DNA from: Micromonospora pallida
GTDB taxonomy: Bacteria; Actinomycetota; Actinomycetes; Mycobacteriales; Micromonosporaceae
Reading direction: 5' to 3'
DNA: 64,000 bases
Assembly (NCBI RefSeq): GCF_900090325.1
Contig: NZ_FMHW01000002.1
Coordinates: 992,001-1,056,000 of the forward strand
Positions 55,879-64,000 of the stretch are shown here, piece after piece. Under the pieces are notes generated by a model. It made no database searches, had not been told where the DNA came from, and saw only the letters and a program-made list of their open reading frames with translations. Position 1 is the first letter of the stretch. Every line of letters begins with the position of its first letter. The translations under genes were made by a program, and so were the position numbers.

Positions 55879-56658
55879 ATGGCGAACGATGGGCCAACAC
55901 CACCAGCGCTGGCGACGTGGGCGGACGTCGACCCCGCGCGAAACCCGTTCGACCCGACCGAGGTGCCAGCTCTGGTGCGGACGATGGTGCCCGCGCCGCC
56001 ACCCGCGCCGGTATGGCGCGAGAGCCGGTGGATCGGGGAATCGGAAGCCTGGGCATGGGTCGAGGCCGTCAGCATGGCACTGTCCGACCGATACGGATCG
56101 TGGGCTTACCGCTGGTACTGGGGGCCTGGCGAGGGCGAGCGGCTGGGCTGGGTCACCGACCGCATTCCCACAGCGACCGAGGCGCCGGCCTTTGTCGCCG
56201 AATCGCTCCTGGTCTGGCGGCGGTGGTTGGAAAGCCTGGCCGAGCGGTTCGACCGGTTCCTGCCGTTGCTCGATCCGGCACAAGCGGGGCCGGGCGACCT
56301 CGTGGCCACCTGGGAGGCCGCCGTCGCCCACCTGATGAGGACCGTCGTTGCCCCCGTCGTGGACAACGACGGCTGGCAGGGTTGGTGCCGCCTGGTCCTC
56401 CAGTGGTTTCTCTCTGCCGCCGACGTACCGGCGGAACACGCGGAGGCACTGGTCAACGGCGCAGTCGGCAAACGCTTCGACCACTGGGTGCCGCTGACCG
56501 CTGCCGACATCGACGACATCGCCGAACGGCTCACCCGAGACGTGCTCAGCCTTACCCGGATCGTGTCGGCAGCCCCGAACGACAACTGGCCAGACACCTG
56601 GCCACAGGACTGGCCGTCATGGCGGGCGACAAATACGGCAGGCCGCGGGTTGACGTGA
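55879..56658 (+). CDS. Hypothetical protein
   Basis: 259 residues with a Trp-rich, helical sequence (WADVDPARNPFDPTEVPALV, WIGESEAWAWVEAVSMALSD, NDNWPDTWPQDWPSWRA). No signal peptide or membrane segment. The start ATG is at 55879; an RBS is not obvious. The family is not recognised. Confidence 0.65.
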   Translation: MANDGPTPPALATWADVDPARNPFDPTEVPALVRTMVPAPPPAPVWRESRWIGESEAWAWVEAVSMALSDRYGSWAYRWYWGPGEGERLGWVTDRIPTATEAPAFVAESLLVWRRWLESLAERFDRFLPLLDPAQAGPGDLVATWEAAVAHLMRTVVAPVVDNDGWQGWCRLVLQWFLSAADVPAEHAEALVNGAVGKRFDHWVPLTAADIDDIAERLTRDVLSLTRIVSAAPNDNWPDTWPQDWPSWRATNTAGRGLT

Positions 56659-56811
56659 CCGGATGGCGCCCGTGTCATTGATCGCGCGGACCAGCGCCGC
56701 CGCGCCGGGCGCGATCATCCTCGGTCCGCGTCGCGTCATCAGGTGAGGGATCGATCCCGCTCGGCTGAGCCGCAGCCGCCGGGCCGTCAGGTGGTCAGGA
56801 ATACTCGCTTG

Positions 56812-57864
56812 ATGGCAGATGAGACGACGGTGCTGTCCGACGAGCAGGTCGGTACGTTCGCTCGGCGGTTCCGGTCGGCGCGGCCCGGTGACTGGTCGGG
56901 CGTCGCGATGCGCGAACTGGTCCGTACGTGGGGCTGGCAACCGGACGACGAGGGTACGACCGTGCGAACACGGTTGCCCACCGGCGACGCTCGGTTGCAC
57001 CCGGCCGGCGCAGAACACGCCCACCTGAGCGTCCCGCTGGCTCGTGGTGACGCGGCCGTGACCGCGCAACTTGAACGCTTCCGACGGGCGGCCGCCGCGG
57101 TGTCGGCGGTGCTGGGCCCGGCGACGGTCCGTGGGACGTACGGCGTGTTCGGACCGCCGCATTCTGCCCGCCCGTCGTGGGGAAGTCCGTATCTGCGGTG
57201 GCGGCGTCCGTACCCGGGTGACACGGTCGAGCTCTCGGCCGGCCCGAACGGCCCGGAACTGGTGCTGCACCCGACCGGCCCGGTCGAGGCCTGGTTCCTT
57301 CGTGGATGGCCGGGCGACGGCGTCATGTGTGAGCTGGCCTGGACCGAGCAAGCGTACGCCGACGGGGAGGCGGCGCACGGTCATTCGTTCGGCGGCCACG
57401 AGGTTCCAGGCGTGACGCCGCACGAGGACTGGCCGGCGTTTGAACGCGCGCTGGGTGGCTGGCTCACCACCGTGTCGGCCGAGCAGGAGGCGCTGGGCCT
57501 CTCCCTCGCGCCGGTCATCGGCGGTCCCGGGTTTGGCTTCGACGTGCTCCCCGGTCGCGACCGGCTGGTGATCGGCGGGTTCATCGACAGCGCGGTCGAC
57601 GCACCGGCCCTGGGTTGGCTGTCGCCGGATGCAGTGTCCGACGATCCCTACGGCATGGGCGGACCCGAGTGGCGGCTGCTCGGCGGGCCTGCGGACGCGG
57701 TCGACGGCGACGGCCTGGCTCGCGTCCTCGTGGACACGGCACGCGCGTGTGGCCTGCACGGTCCGCGTGACCTCGCCATTTTCGACGGCAAGAGCGCCCG
57801 GCTACCCGACAAGACGAACTACTGGCAAACGTTCTTCGTCCTCGGTCTGGACCACGGGCGCTGA
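56812..57864 (+). CDS. Hypothetical protein (possible DUF6301-like)
   Basis: 350 residues from ATG 56812. Two similar-looking halves: WGWQPDDEGTTVRTRLPTGD near 40 and EDWPAFERALGGWLTTVSAE near 205, with Gly/Pro-rich surfaces and no membrane segment. The N-terminal part resembles DUF6301-type immunity or T7SS-associated proteins, but I am not certain. It ends NYWQTFFVLGLDHGR. It is followed by 190 bases without a gene before the LuxR-family regulator. Confidence 0.65.
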   Translation: MADETTVLSDEQVGTFARRFRSARPGDWSGVAMRELVRTWGWQPDDEGTTVRTRLPTGDARLHPAGAEHAHLSVPLARGDAAVTAQLERFRRAAAAVSAVLGPATVRGTYGVFGPPHSARPSWGSPYLRWRRPYPGDTVELSAGPNGPELVLHPTGPVEAWFLRGWPGDGVMCELAWTEQAYADGEAAHGHSFGGHEVPGVTPHEDWPAFERALGGWLTTVSAEQEALGLSLAPVIGGPGFGFDVLPGRDRLVIGGFIDSAVDAPALGWLSPDAVSDDPYGMGGPEWRLLGGPADAVDGDGLARVLVDTARACGLHGPRDLAIFDGKSARLPDKTNYWQTFFVLGLDHGR

Positions 57865-58053
57865 CTATCGCTTCCCGGATGCTGTAGCTCGCGGTAGACG
57901 GTGCTCTTGTCCTCGCTGCGGGCGTCGTGCAGGGGGCGGATGTCGTCGCACGCCGATGATCTTGTTAGCGGCGGTGATCTCCGGCGCCGAGTCCTGGCCG
58001 GGCAGCGGTCGTAGGTACTTGCGCCTGAGCAGCGAAAAGCGAGACCATCACGC

Positions 58054-61008
58054 ATGCTCGACCCCTCGCCGGAGGACGACCGGACCTCACCGACGGTTTC
58101 TACGCCGGGTTTCGTGGGTCGTGATCGGGAGATGGGGGCGCTCAGGGGTGCCTTGGCCCGGCCACCGGCGATCGTGCTGGTGGAGGGCGAGGCGGGGATC
58201 GGGAAGAGCCGACTGCTACGAGAGTGGTTGGCCGCGCCGTACCAGCGCACTGCCCTGGTCTCCGTGTGCCCACCGCTTCGAGAGTCGCTGACGTTGGGGC
58301 CGATCGTCGACGCGTTCCGTGGGATCGACCGGCCGGTGTCGCGATTGCGGCTCACCGATCTTGCGGGTGCGTTACGGCCCCTGTTCCCTGAATGGTCCTC
58401 GGACCTGCCGCCCGCGTTGGAGCCCTTGGACGATGCGAAGGCGGCACGGCATCGCCTGTTCCGTGCCCTGGACGAGCTGATCCGGGCTCTGCGTGTCGAC
58501 GTCCTCGTGCTCGAGGACGCTCACTGGGCCGACGAGGTGACCCTGGAGTTCCTGCTGTTCCTCACCTCCCGACAGCAGTCGGACGGGCCAAGCCTCGTGG
58601 TCTCCTATCGGCCGGAGGAAGTGCACGCCGGATCGCTGTTGCTGCGGCTGACGTCCCGGCTGCCTGCTGGCGTGACCCAGCTGAGGATCGCCCTGGCGCC
58701 GTTGCGACCCGACGACACGGCAGCGCTGGTGTCCTCGATGCTGGACGGCAACCCGATCTCGCAGGAGTTCACGACGTTCATGCACGAGCGGACCGGTGGC
58801 GTTCCGCTGGCGCTGGAGGAGTCGGTTCGCCTCATGTGCGACCGTGCCGACCTCGTCTTCCGTGACGGGCAGTGGGTCCGGCTGAAGCTGAGCGAGCTAC
58901 AGGTGCCGCCAACGGTGCGCGACTCCACCCGGGAGCGGGTGGGCCGTCTGTCGCCGACGGCGCAGCAGGTGTTGCGAGCTGCGGCGACGTTGGCTGAGCG
59001 GTCATCGGTGGCCACGATCGCGGTGACCGCCGGTCTGTCACCAGATGCGTGTCGAGGCGCTGTCGCGGAGGCGGCCGATGCCGGCGTCCTGGACGGAGAC
59101 GACCACGGCCAGTGGCGATTCCGGCATGTGCTGGCCGCCACGGCTGTCTACGAAGCGATCCCGTTGACCGATCGCAGACACTTCCACCTGCGGGCCGGCC
59201 GGGCGTTGGAGGACATCCATCCGCCGCCTGTCGCACGCCTTGCCCGCCACTTCCGTGAGGCGGGCGAGACGGAATCCTGGGCGCGGTACGCCGAGCAGGG
59301 CGCCGAGCTGGCCATGGCTTCGGGTGACCACACCAAGGCGGTCGTCCTGCTGGCCGACCTGTTGTCGTGGTCCGAGCTGCCGCCGTCGGATCGGGCACGA
59401 GTCGCGCGCATCGCCGGAGTGGCCGCACTGGGCCGTCGTGAACCGGTCGACGAGGTCTACCACCGCGTGATCCGTACCTTGCGCTCGGTGCTGGAGACCC
59501 CCGGTCTCTCCGCACGCCAGCAGGCCGAGATCCGCAACCCCCTGGGTCGGCTCCTGATCACCGGGGGTGAGGCGCAGGCCGCACTCAGCGAGCTCGAGCA
59601 GGCGGTGGCCAACCTCGACCACGACCCGGTCGAGGCGGCTCGGGCGATGACCTATCTCGGCTGGGCCTATGCGGGACCATGGCCGGCGTCAACTCATCGG
59701 CGTTGGCTGGATCGCGCCGCTGAGCTCACCGCCGAATTCGATTCTCCCGCAGAGTGGCTGAACCTGGCCGGCAACCGTGCCGCTGCGTTGCTCATGCTCG
59801 GCGATGAGGAGGCCTGGGACGTCGTCGCCGACCTGCCTGTCGACGGTGAGACCTCGGCGGAGCGTCTCGATGTGGCCCGCATCCACGCAAATGTCGGGAC
59901 CGGCGCACTGATCTGGGGTCGGTACGCCGAGGCGGAGGGACACCTCGTCGTGGCCATGCGCCTTGCCGAGGCCGAGCAGGCGTACCGGTTGCAGTACAAC
60001 GTCCGACTCGAACAGGCCAACCTGGCGTGGCTCACCGGTCGGTGGGAGGGTCTCGCGGAGCGAAGCGCGGCACTCGCCGATGCCGACCGAGACCGGCCGG
60101 CGCTCTACCTCGGCAGCATTCGGCTCGCCGCCCGGCTGGCAGCCGCGGCCGGACGTCGGCGCGCTGCGGAGGAGCAGTTCCGGCTGGTCCTCGAGGAGTC
60201 CGCCCGTCTCGGCGCAGCCGACGACACGATGGAGGCCGCCGCTGCGCTGGCCAGACTGTGGCTGACGGACGGAAACAGCGGCCGGGCGCTGCAGATCACG
60301 AACGAGCCGATGGACACAGTCCGGAGAAAAGGCATCTGGGTCTGGGCGACGGACCTCGTCCCGGCCCGGATCGAGGCGCACCTCGCCGCGGGTGACCTCA
60401 AGGCCGCGACACGTCTGGGCGACCAGTTCGCCAGAGGACTGCGTGGCCGTACGGCGCCTGCGCCTCGCGCGGCGCTCACCGTATGCCGTGCCCTGTTGGC
60501 CGCCGCAGCCGGAGACCACGCCCGCGCGGCGGCGGCCTACGACCGGGCGGCGCGCGCCTGGAGCGCGTTGCCGCGCCCCTACGACGCCATGCTCGCCCGC
60601 GAGCGTCAAGCCGAGGCGCTGATGGCGCAAGGCCAGGTCGAACAGGGCCGAGAGTTGCTGGCCGCACAGTACGAGCATCTGTTCAGGCTCGGGGCCCGCG
60701 GAGATGCGGACCGTGTCGCGCAGCGGCTTCGCGAACACGGCGCCGAGGTTCCGCGATTGTGGCGCGGCGGTCGACGGGGGTACGGCGACCGGCTCTCACC
60801 TCGTGAGCTCGACGTGGTCCGACTGGTTGTCGCCGGCAAGACGAACCGGGAGATCAGCCGGGTTCTGGCCAAGTCGCCGGCCACGGTGGATCAACAGTTG
60901 CGTGCGGCGATGCGCAAGTTGAAGGTGACCTCCCGGACCGCGCTCGCGGTCAAGGCAGTAGAGGCCGGGGTGTTCGCAGAAGAGGATTCCCTCGACTACC
61001 CGTCGTGA
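58054..61008 (+). CDS. Large LuxR-family regulator with AAA/STAND ATPase (LAL type)
   Basis: 984 residues. The N-terminal ATPase has FVGRDREMGALRGAL, Walker A VEGEAGIGKSRLL (about 45-55) and Walker B VLVLEDAHWAD (about 150). A long helical TPR-like middle follows (AALSELEQAVANLDHD, WGRYAEAEGHLVVAMRLAEA), then a C-terminal LuxR HTH: LSPRELDVVRLVVAGKTNRE, KSPATVDQQLRAAMRKLKV. LAL proteins are ATP-dependent activators of secondary metabolism or sugar genes. It is next to a secreted protease gene on the same strand, which may be its target; no link to the peptide cassette can be shown. Confidence 0.9.
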   Translation: MLDPSPEDDRTSPTVSTPGFVGRDREMGALRGALARPPAIVLVEGEAGIGKSRLLREWLAAPYQRTALVSVCPPLRESLTLGPIVDAFRGIDRPVSRLRLTDLAGALRPLFPEWSSDLPPALEPLDDAKAARHRLFRALDELIRALRVDVLVLEDAHWADEVTLEFLLFLTSRQQSDGPSLVVSYRPEEVHAGSLLLRLTSRLPAGVTQLRIALAPLRPDDTAALVSSMLDGNPISQEFTTFMHERTGGVPLALEESVRLMCDRADLVFRDGQWVRLKLSELQVPPTVRDSTRERVGRLSPTAQQVLRAAATLAERSSVATIAVTAGLSPDACRGAVAEAADAGVLDGDDHGQWRFRHVLAATAVYEAIPLTDRRHFHLRAGRALEDIHPPPVARLARHFREAGETESWARYAEQGAELAMASGDHTKAVVLLADLLSWSELPPSDRARVARIAGVAALGRREPVDEVYHRVIRTLRSVLETPGLSARQQAEIRNPLGRLLITGGEAQAALSELEQAVANLDHDPVEAARAMTYLGWAYAGPWPASTHRRWLDRAAELTAEFDSPAEWLNLAGNRAAALLMLGDEEAWDVVADLPVDGETSAERLDVARIHANVGTGALIWGRYAEAEGHLVVAMRLAEAEQAYRLQYNVRLEQANLAWLTGRWEGLAERSAALADADRDRPALYLGSIRLAARLAAAAGRRRAAEEQFRLVLEESARLGAADDTMEAAAALARLWLTDGNSGRALQITNEPMDTVRRKGIWVWATDLVPARIEAHLAAGDLKAATRLGDQFARGLRGRTAPAPRAALTVCRALLAAAAGDHARAAAAYDRAARAWSALPRPYDAMLARERQAEALMAQGQVEQGRELLAAQYEHLFRLGARGDADRVAQRLREHGAEVPRLWRGGRRGYGDRLSPRELDVVRLVVAGKTNREISRVLAKSPATVDQQLRAAMRKLKVTSRTALAVKAVEAGVFAEEDSLDYPS

Positions 61009-61087
61009 AAATTGACGTATCCGCTGGATAGCGACGGTCGTTCGGCCCCCGAGCATGACTCCATGATCCATGGCCCTGGGGCAGTTC

Positions 61088-61249
61088 ATGCCTGAGCGAC
61101 CTGTCGCGCGTGACGACTCCGACATCGAGCACCAGCCACCACTCGAGCTGTCGCGCGAGCCGCACGTCAGCGTCCGCGACGCCCGTGCCGACCGCGATGC
61201 CCGCGACGGCGACGACCACAAGAGCCACGACCCCTACCAACCCCTGTAG
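61088..61249 (+). CDS. Small acidic open frame, doubtful
   Basis: 53 codons (MPERPVARDDSDIEHQPPLE, then a region rich in Asp, Arg and His) ending 16 bases before the protease ATG. Third-position GC is fairly high, but the RBS (CTGGGG) is weak. It could be a leader or chance. Confidence 0.3.
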   Translation: MPERPVARDDSDIEHQPPLELSREPHVSVRDARADRDARDGDDHKSHDPYQPL

Positions 61250-61265
61250 GCCGGAGGACCTCCGT

Positions 61266-64000
61266 ATGAGACCCAAAGCCCTCGTCGCTGCGCTGGCCGT
61301 AGCGGTCGGCCTGAGCATGATTCCACCATCACCAGCGTCGGCTGCTGCGCCGGAACCTGGTGAGGCCGTCAGCAAGATCGCGTCGGACCTGAAGGACCGC
61401 TTCCGTGCGGAGCCGGTCTCCGACTTCTGGATCAGGTTCGACACCAAGGCCGACCTCGCACCGGCGAAGAAGATCGCCGACTGGACCGCTCGCGGTCAGT
61501 TCGTCTACGACGCGCTGACCGCAGCGGCGAAGGACTCCCTGGCATCCGTCTCCACCGAACTCGACGGGGCAGGCGTCAAATACACCTCCTACCCGATCGC
61601 CAACGCTGTGCTCGTCAAGGGCGGCACCGAGAACCTCGCCCTCGACGTGGCCTCGGTGGTGCAGGTCGCCGAGATCCACGCGACGCCGCAGGTCGCGCTG
61701 GTCGAGCCCGTGGACGAGAAGAGCCCGGCTGACCAGGCCGTACGCCCCGCCGCCCCGGCGACCGCCGCCGAGACGGGCACCGTCTCGTGGGGTCTGGACG
61801 CCATTCACGCTCCCGAGGCCTGGGCCAGGGGCGCCACGGGCGCGGGCATCACCGTGTCCAACATCGACTCTGGCGTCCAGTTCGACCATCCGGCGCTGGT
61901 GAACTCCTATCGCGGCAACAAGGGCGACGGCACGTTCGACCACGACTACAACTGGATGGCCACCCGGGGCACGTGCGTGGGCGTGCCGTGCGACGACGAC
62001 GGGCACGGCACCCACACCATGGGCACCATGGTCGGCGACGACGGCACCAACCACGTCGGCGTCGCCCCGGAAGCGCAGTGGATCGCGACGGACGGGTGCT
62101 GCGCGGACAGCGGCCCCGAGTCGCTGCTCGAGTCCGGCTGGTGGCTGCTCGCCCCGACCGACGTCCACGGGAACAACCCGGACGTCTCCAAGCGCCCCCA
62201 CGTCATCAACAACTCGTGGGGCCAGGGCGCGGAGCACAACTTCAACGACTTCTTCCGGGCCATCGACGAGGCCTGGAACGCGGCGGGCATCTTCAGCGTC
62301 TGGTCGGCGGGCAACACCACGCCGTATGCGGCCTGCGACACCGTCTCCTCGCCAGGCTCCGCCGAGAGTGCCTACTCCGTCGGCGCCTACGCGTCGAACG
62401 GCACGCTCGGGTCGTTCTCCCGCAAGGGCGAGGGTGAGGGCGGCCGGATCAAGCCCGAGATCTCCGCCCCCGGCGTGACCGTCCGGTCGTCCTACCCGAA
62501 CAACAGCTACACCGAGATGTCCGGTACGTCGATGGCGGCTCCCCACGTCGCCGGCGCCGTGGCGGCGTTGTGGAGTTACGACCCGACCCTGGTCGGGCAG
62601 GTCGAGCAGACCCGCCGCCTGCTCGCCGAGTCGGCCGTCGACGTCGACGACACCGAGTGCGGCGGCACCGCCGCCTTCAACAACAAGTACGGCGAGGGCC
62701 GGCTCGACCTCGTCCGCCTGCTCGACCTCGCGCCGCGCCAGGGCGGCACCCTGACCGGTGTCGTGACTGCCAACGGTGCCCCGGTCCCCGCCGCCGAGGT
62801 GACGATCAGCGGTCCGTTCAGCCGGTCGATCGGGACGGACAAGGACGGCCGGTTCTCGATGAACCTCCCGGTCGGCGACTACCAGATCAGCACCAGGGTC
62901 TTCGGCTACCTGACCGCGACCGCGAGCGCCACGATCACCCAGGGCCAGAACACCTCGCTCACGGTTCCCCTCACCGCCGCGGCGCGCCACGACATCAGCG
63001 GCAGGGTCGTCGACGACAAGAAGCAGCCCGTCCCGAACGCCGACGTCTCCGTCAGGGACACGCCGCTGGCCGCGGTACGCACGGATGCCAACGGCGCGTT
63101 CAGGATCGCCGCTGTCCCCGAGGGCGGATACGCGCTGAACATCAAGCCCAACGCCTGCTTCTCGCCCACCACCGTCCCGCTGACCGTCGGCGCGCAGAAC
63201 GAGTCGCCGGAGATCCCGGTTGCGCTCGTCGTCGACGAGGGCGGTTACACCTGCTCCGTCTCCGAAGGCGAGTACCTGCGCGGCACGGACCCGGTCGCGT
63301 TCCCGAGTGGCGTCTGGGCCACGGTGAAGCTGCCGTTCCCGGTCGCGCTCTACAACGGGAGCCACGACACCCTCGGCATCAGCCTGCGCGGCGTGATCTC
63401 CCCGGACACCACCACCGGGCCCGGCTTCGGCGGGGCTGGCGTCTTCCCGTTCTACGTCCAGACCCCCGTCCAGACCACGGGCGGTGGCGTCTACACGGCG
63501 GCGACCAAGGTCAACGGCGAGGACGCCTTCGTCGTCGAGTTCCGCGACGTCCGGGTCTGGGCCTACCCGATCCGGTCGGAGTACACGCAGCCGGTCAGCT
63601 TCTCGGCCACCTTCACCCGCTCCGGCACCGTGATCTTCGGGTACGGCGACGGCATCGGTACCGACGACCCGGTGACCGCCGGCGCCCGCGCCATCACCGG
63701 AATACAGGGCTGGGCCGGCGTCGACGGCATCCGGTTCTCCGAATACGCCCCGGTGCTGCGCGACGGGATGATCGTCACCTACGACCTGCCTGACTTCGGG
63801 TACCTCGACGCGACCGTCGTCGACCAGAACGACGGGCTGCCGGTGGCCGGGGCCAAGGTCTCTTTCACGAACAAGTCTGGGCTCGTCGAGGCCGTCACGA
63901 CCAGCGGGACGGGCATCGTGCATCGCCAGCTTCCGATCGGCGACTACACGATGACGGTCGACGCGCCGAACTACACGACCGCGGCATACCCCTTCTCCCT
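61266..64000 (+). CDS. Subtilisin-like (S8) secreted protease, 3' end beyond window
   Basis: 911 codons visible and still open at 64000. ATG 61266 has GGAGGA upstream. Signal peptide (LVAALAVAVGLSMIPPSPAS), propeptide to about residue 170, then an S8 domain with Asp201 (NIDSGVQFDHPALV), His247 (DDDGHGTHTMGTM), oxyanion Asn in HVINNSWGQG, and Ser422 (EMSGTSMAAPHVAGA). Three carboxypeptidase-regulatory-like beta domains follow (GTLTGVVTANGAPVPAAEV, ISGRVVDDKKQPVPNADVSV, LDATVVDQNDGLPVAGAKV). This is a large extracellular protease of the vpr/bacillopeptidase F type; substrates unknown. Confidence 0.9.
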   Translation, partial: MRPKALVAALAVAVGLSMIPPSPASAAAPEPGEAVSKIASDLKDRFRAEPVSDFWIRFDTKADLAPAKKIADWTARGQFVYDALTAAAKDSLASVSTELDGAGVKYTSYPIANAVLVKGGTENLALDVASVVQVAEIHATPQVALVEPVDEKSPADQAVRPAAPATAAETGTVSWGLDAIHAPEAWARGATGAGITVSNIDSGVQFDHPALVNSYRGNKGDGTFDHDYNWMATRGTCVGVPCDDDGHGTHTMGTMVGDDGTNHVGVAPEAQWIATDGCCADSGPESLLESGWWLLAPTDVHGNNPDVSKRPHVINNSWGQGAEHNFNDFFRAIDEAWNAAGIFSVWSAGNTTPYAACDTVSSPGSAESAYSVGAYASNGTLGSFSRKGEGEGGRIKPEISAPGVTVRSSYPNNSYTEMSGTSMAAPHVAGAVAALWSYDPTLVGQVEQTRRLLAESAVDVDDTECGGTAAFNNKYGEGRLDLVRLLDLAPRQGGTLTGVVTANGAPVPAAEVTISGPFSRSIGTDKDGRFSMNLPVGDYQISTRVFGYLTATASATITQGQNTSLTVPLTAAARHDISGRVVDDKKQPVPNADVSVRDTPLAAVRTDANGAFRIAAVPEGGYALNIKPNACFSPTTVPLTVGAQNESPEIPVALVVDEGGYTCSVSEGEYLRGTDPVAFPSGVWATVKLPFPVALYNGSHDTLGISLRGVISPDTTTGPGFGGAGVFPFYVQTPVQTTGGGVYTAATKVNGEDAFVVEFRDVRVWAYPIRSEYTQPVSFSATFTRSGTVIFGYGDGIGTDDPVTAGARAITGIQGWAGVDGIRFSEYAPVLRDGMIVTYDLPDFGYLDATVVDQNDGLPVAGAKVSFTNKSGLVEAVTTSGTGIVHRQLPIGDYTMTVDAPNYTTAAYPFS

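Noticed and set aside
61329..63923. 864-codon minus-strand frame
   Set aside because: It is the antisense shadow of the S8 protease gene, which shows all catalytic motifs and a signal peptide.
1..64000. CRISPR arrays, rRNA genes, intact tRNA genes
   Set aside because: No regularly spaced repeats and no full cloverleaf found; only two tRNA 3' fragments.

Overview
The window is high-GC DNA with strong codon bias and frequent GTG starts. Gene content (IS701/IS110/IS481 remnants, large LuxR regulator with AAA domain, many secreted glycan-active enzymes, Tat-type and lipoprotein signals) points to a filamentous actinobacterium, most likely a Micromonosporaceae member. That is my recognition of protein families, not a database result.

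Region 1 (1-21271) is an accessory defence island. The minus strand carries a class 1 DISARM operon in the order drmD-drmMI-drmA, with start/stop overlaps between genes; drmA runs off the left edge. A decayed IS701-type transposase separates it from a two-gene short prokaryotic Argonaute system: a DUF4365 PD-(D/E)XK nuclease protein and a PIWI protein, matching the SPARDA architecture. Then come two intact IS701-family elements, each with 14-bp terminal inverted repeats and its own 4-bp target duplication (CTAG, TTAG), an ATP-grasp protein, a small DUF7662-like gene, a broken serine recombinase, and two tRNA 3'-end fragments (tRNA-Pro-like and tRNA-Arg-like). The tRNA-Arg 3' half is split by the second IS701 copy and followed by a terminator, so it looks like the right attachment end of an integrative element.

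Region 2 (21272-32430) is a mixed zone rich in decay: remnants of IS3, IS5 and IS481 transposases, a short-chain dehydrogenase that has lost its catalytic block, and a collapsed ABC exporter. Intact genes include a CPBP protease, a SanA/YdcF protein, a lipoprotein, and a divergent MarR regulator/MFS efflux pair sharing a short intergenic region with a palindromic operator candidate.

Region 3 (32430-46002) is extracellular and carbohydrate-related: a GH43-type enzyme with five near-identical 49-residue repeats, a serine-hydrolase-fold protein whose catalytic motifs are altered, a frameshifted VanZ-like gene, an OmpR/histidine-kinase pair, and two large secreted proteins with discoidin (CBM32-like) domains. 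A 42-bp promoter-like block is repeated upstream of the serine-hydrolase and VanZ genes.

Region 4 (46003-64000) opens with an IS110 remnant and then holds the most interesting cassette: a 20-codon gene with a strong RBS, followed by a TPR protein, a stand-alone condensation-like enzyme and an MFS exporter in one coupled operon. This resembles a small peptide-natural-product pathway. Hypothetical genes, a large LuxR-family ATPase regulator and a subtilisin-type protease that runs off the right edge complete the window.
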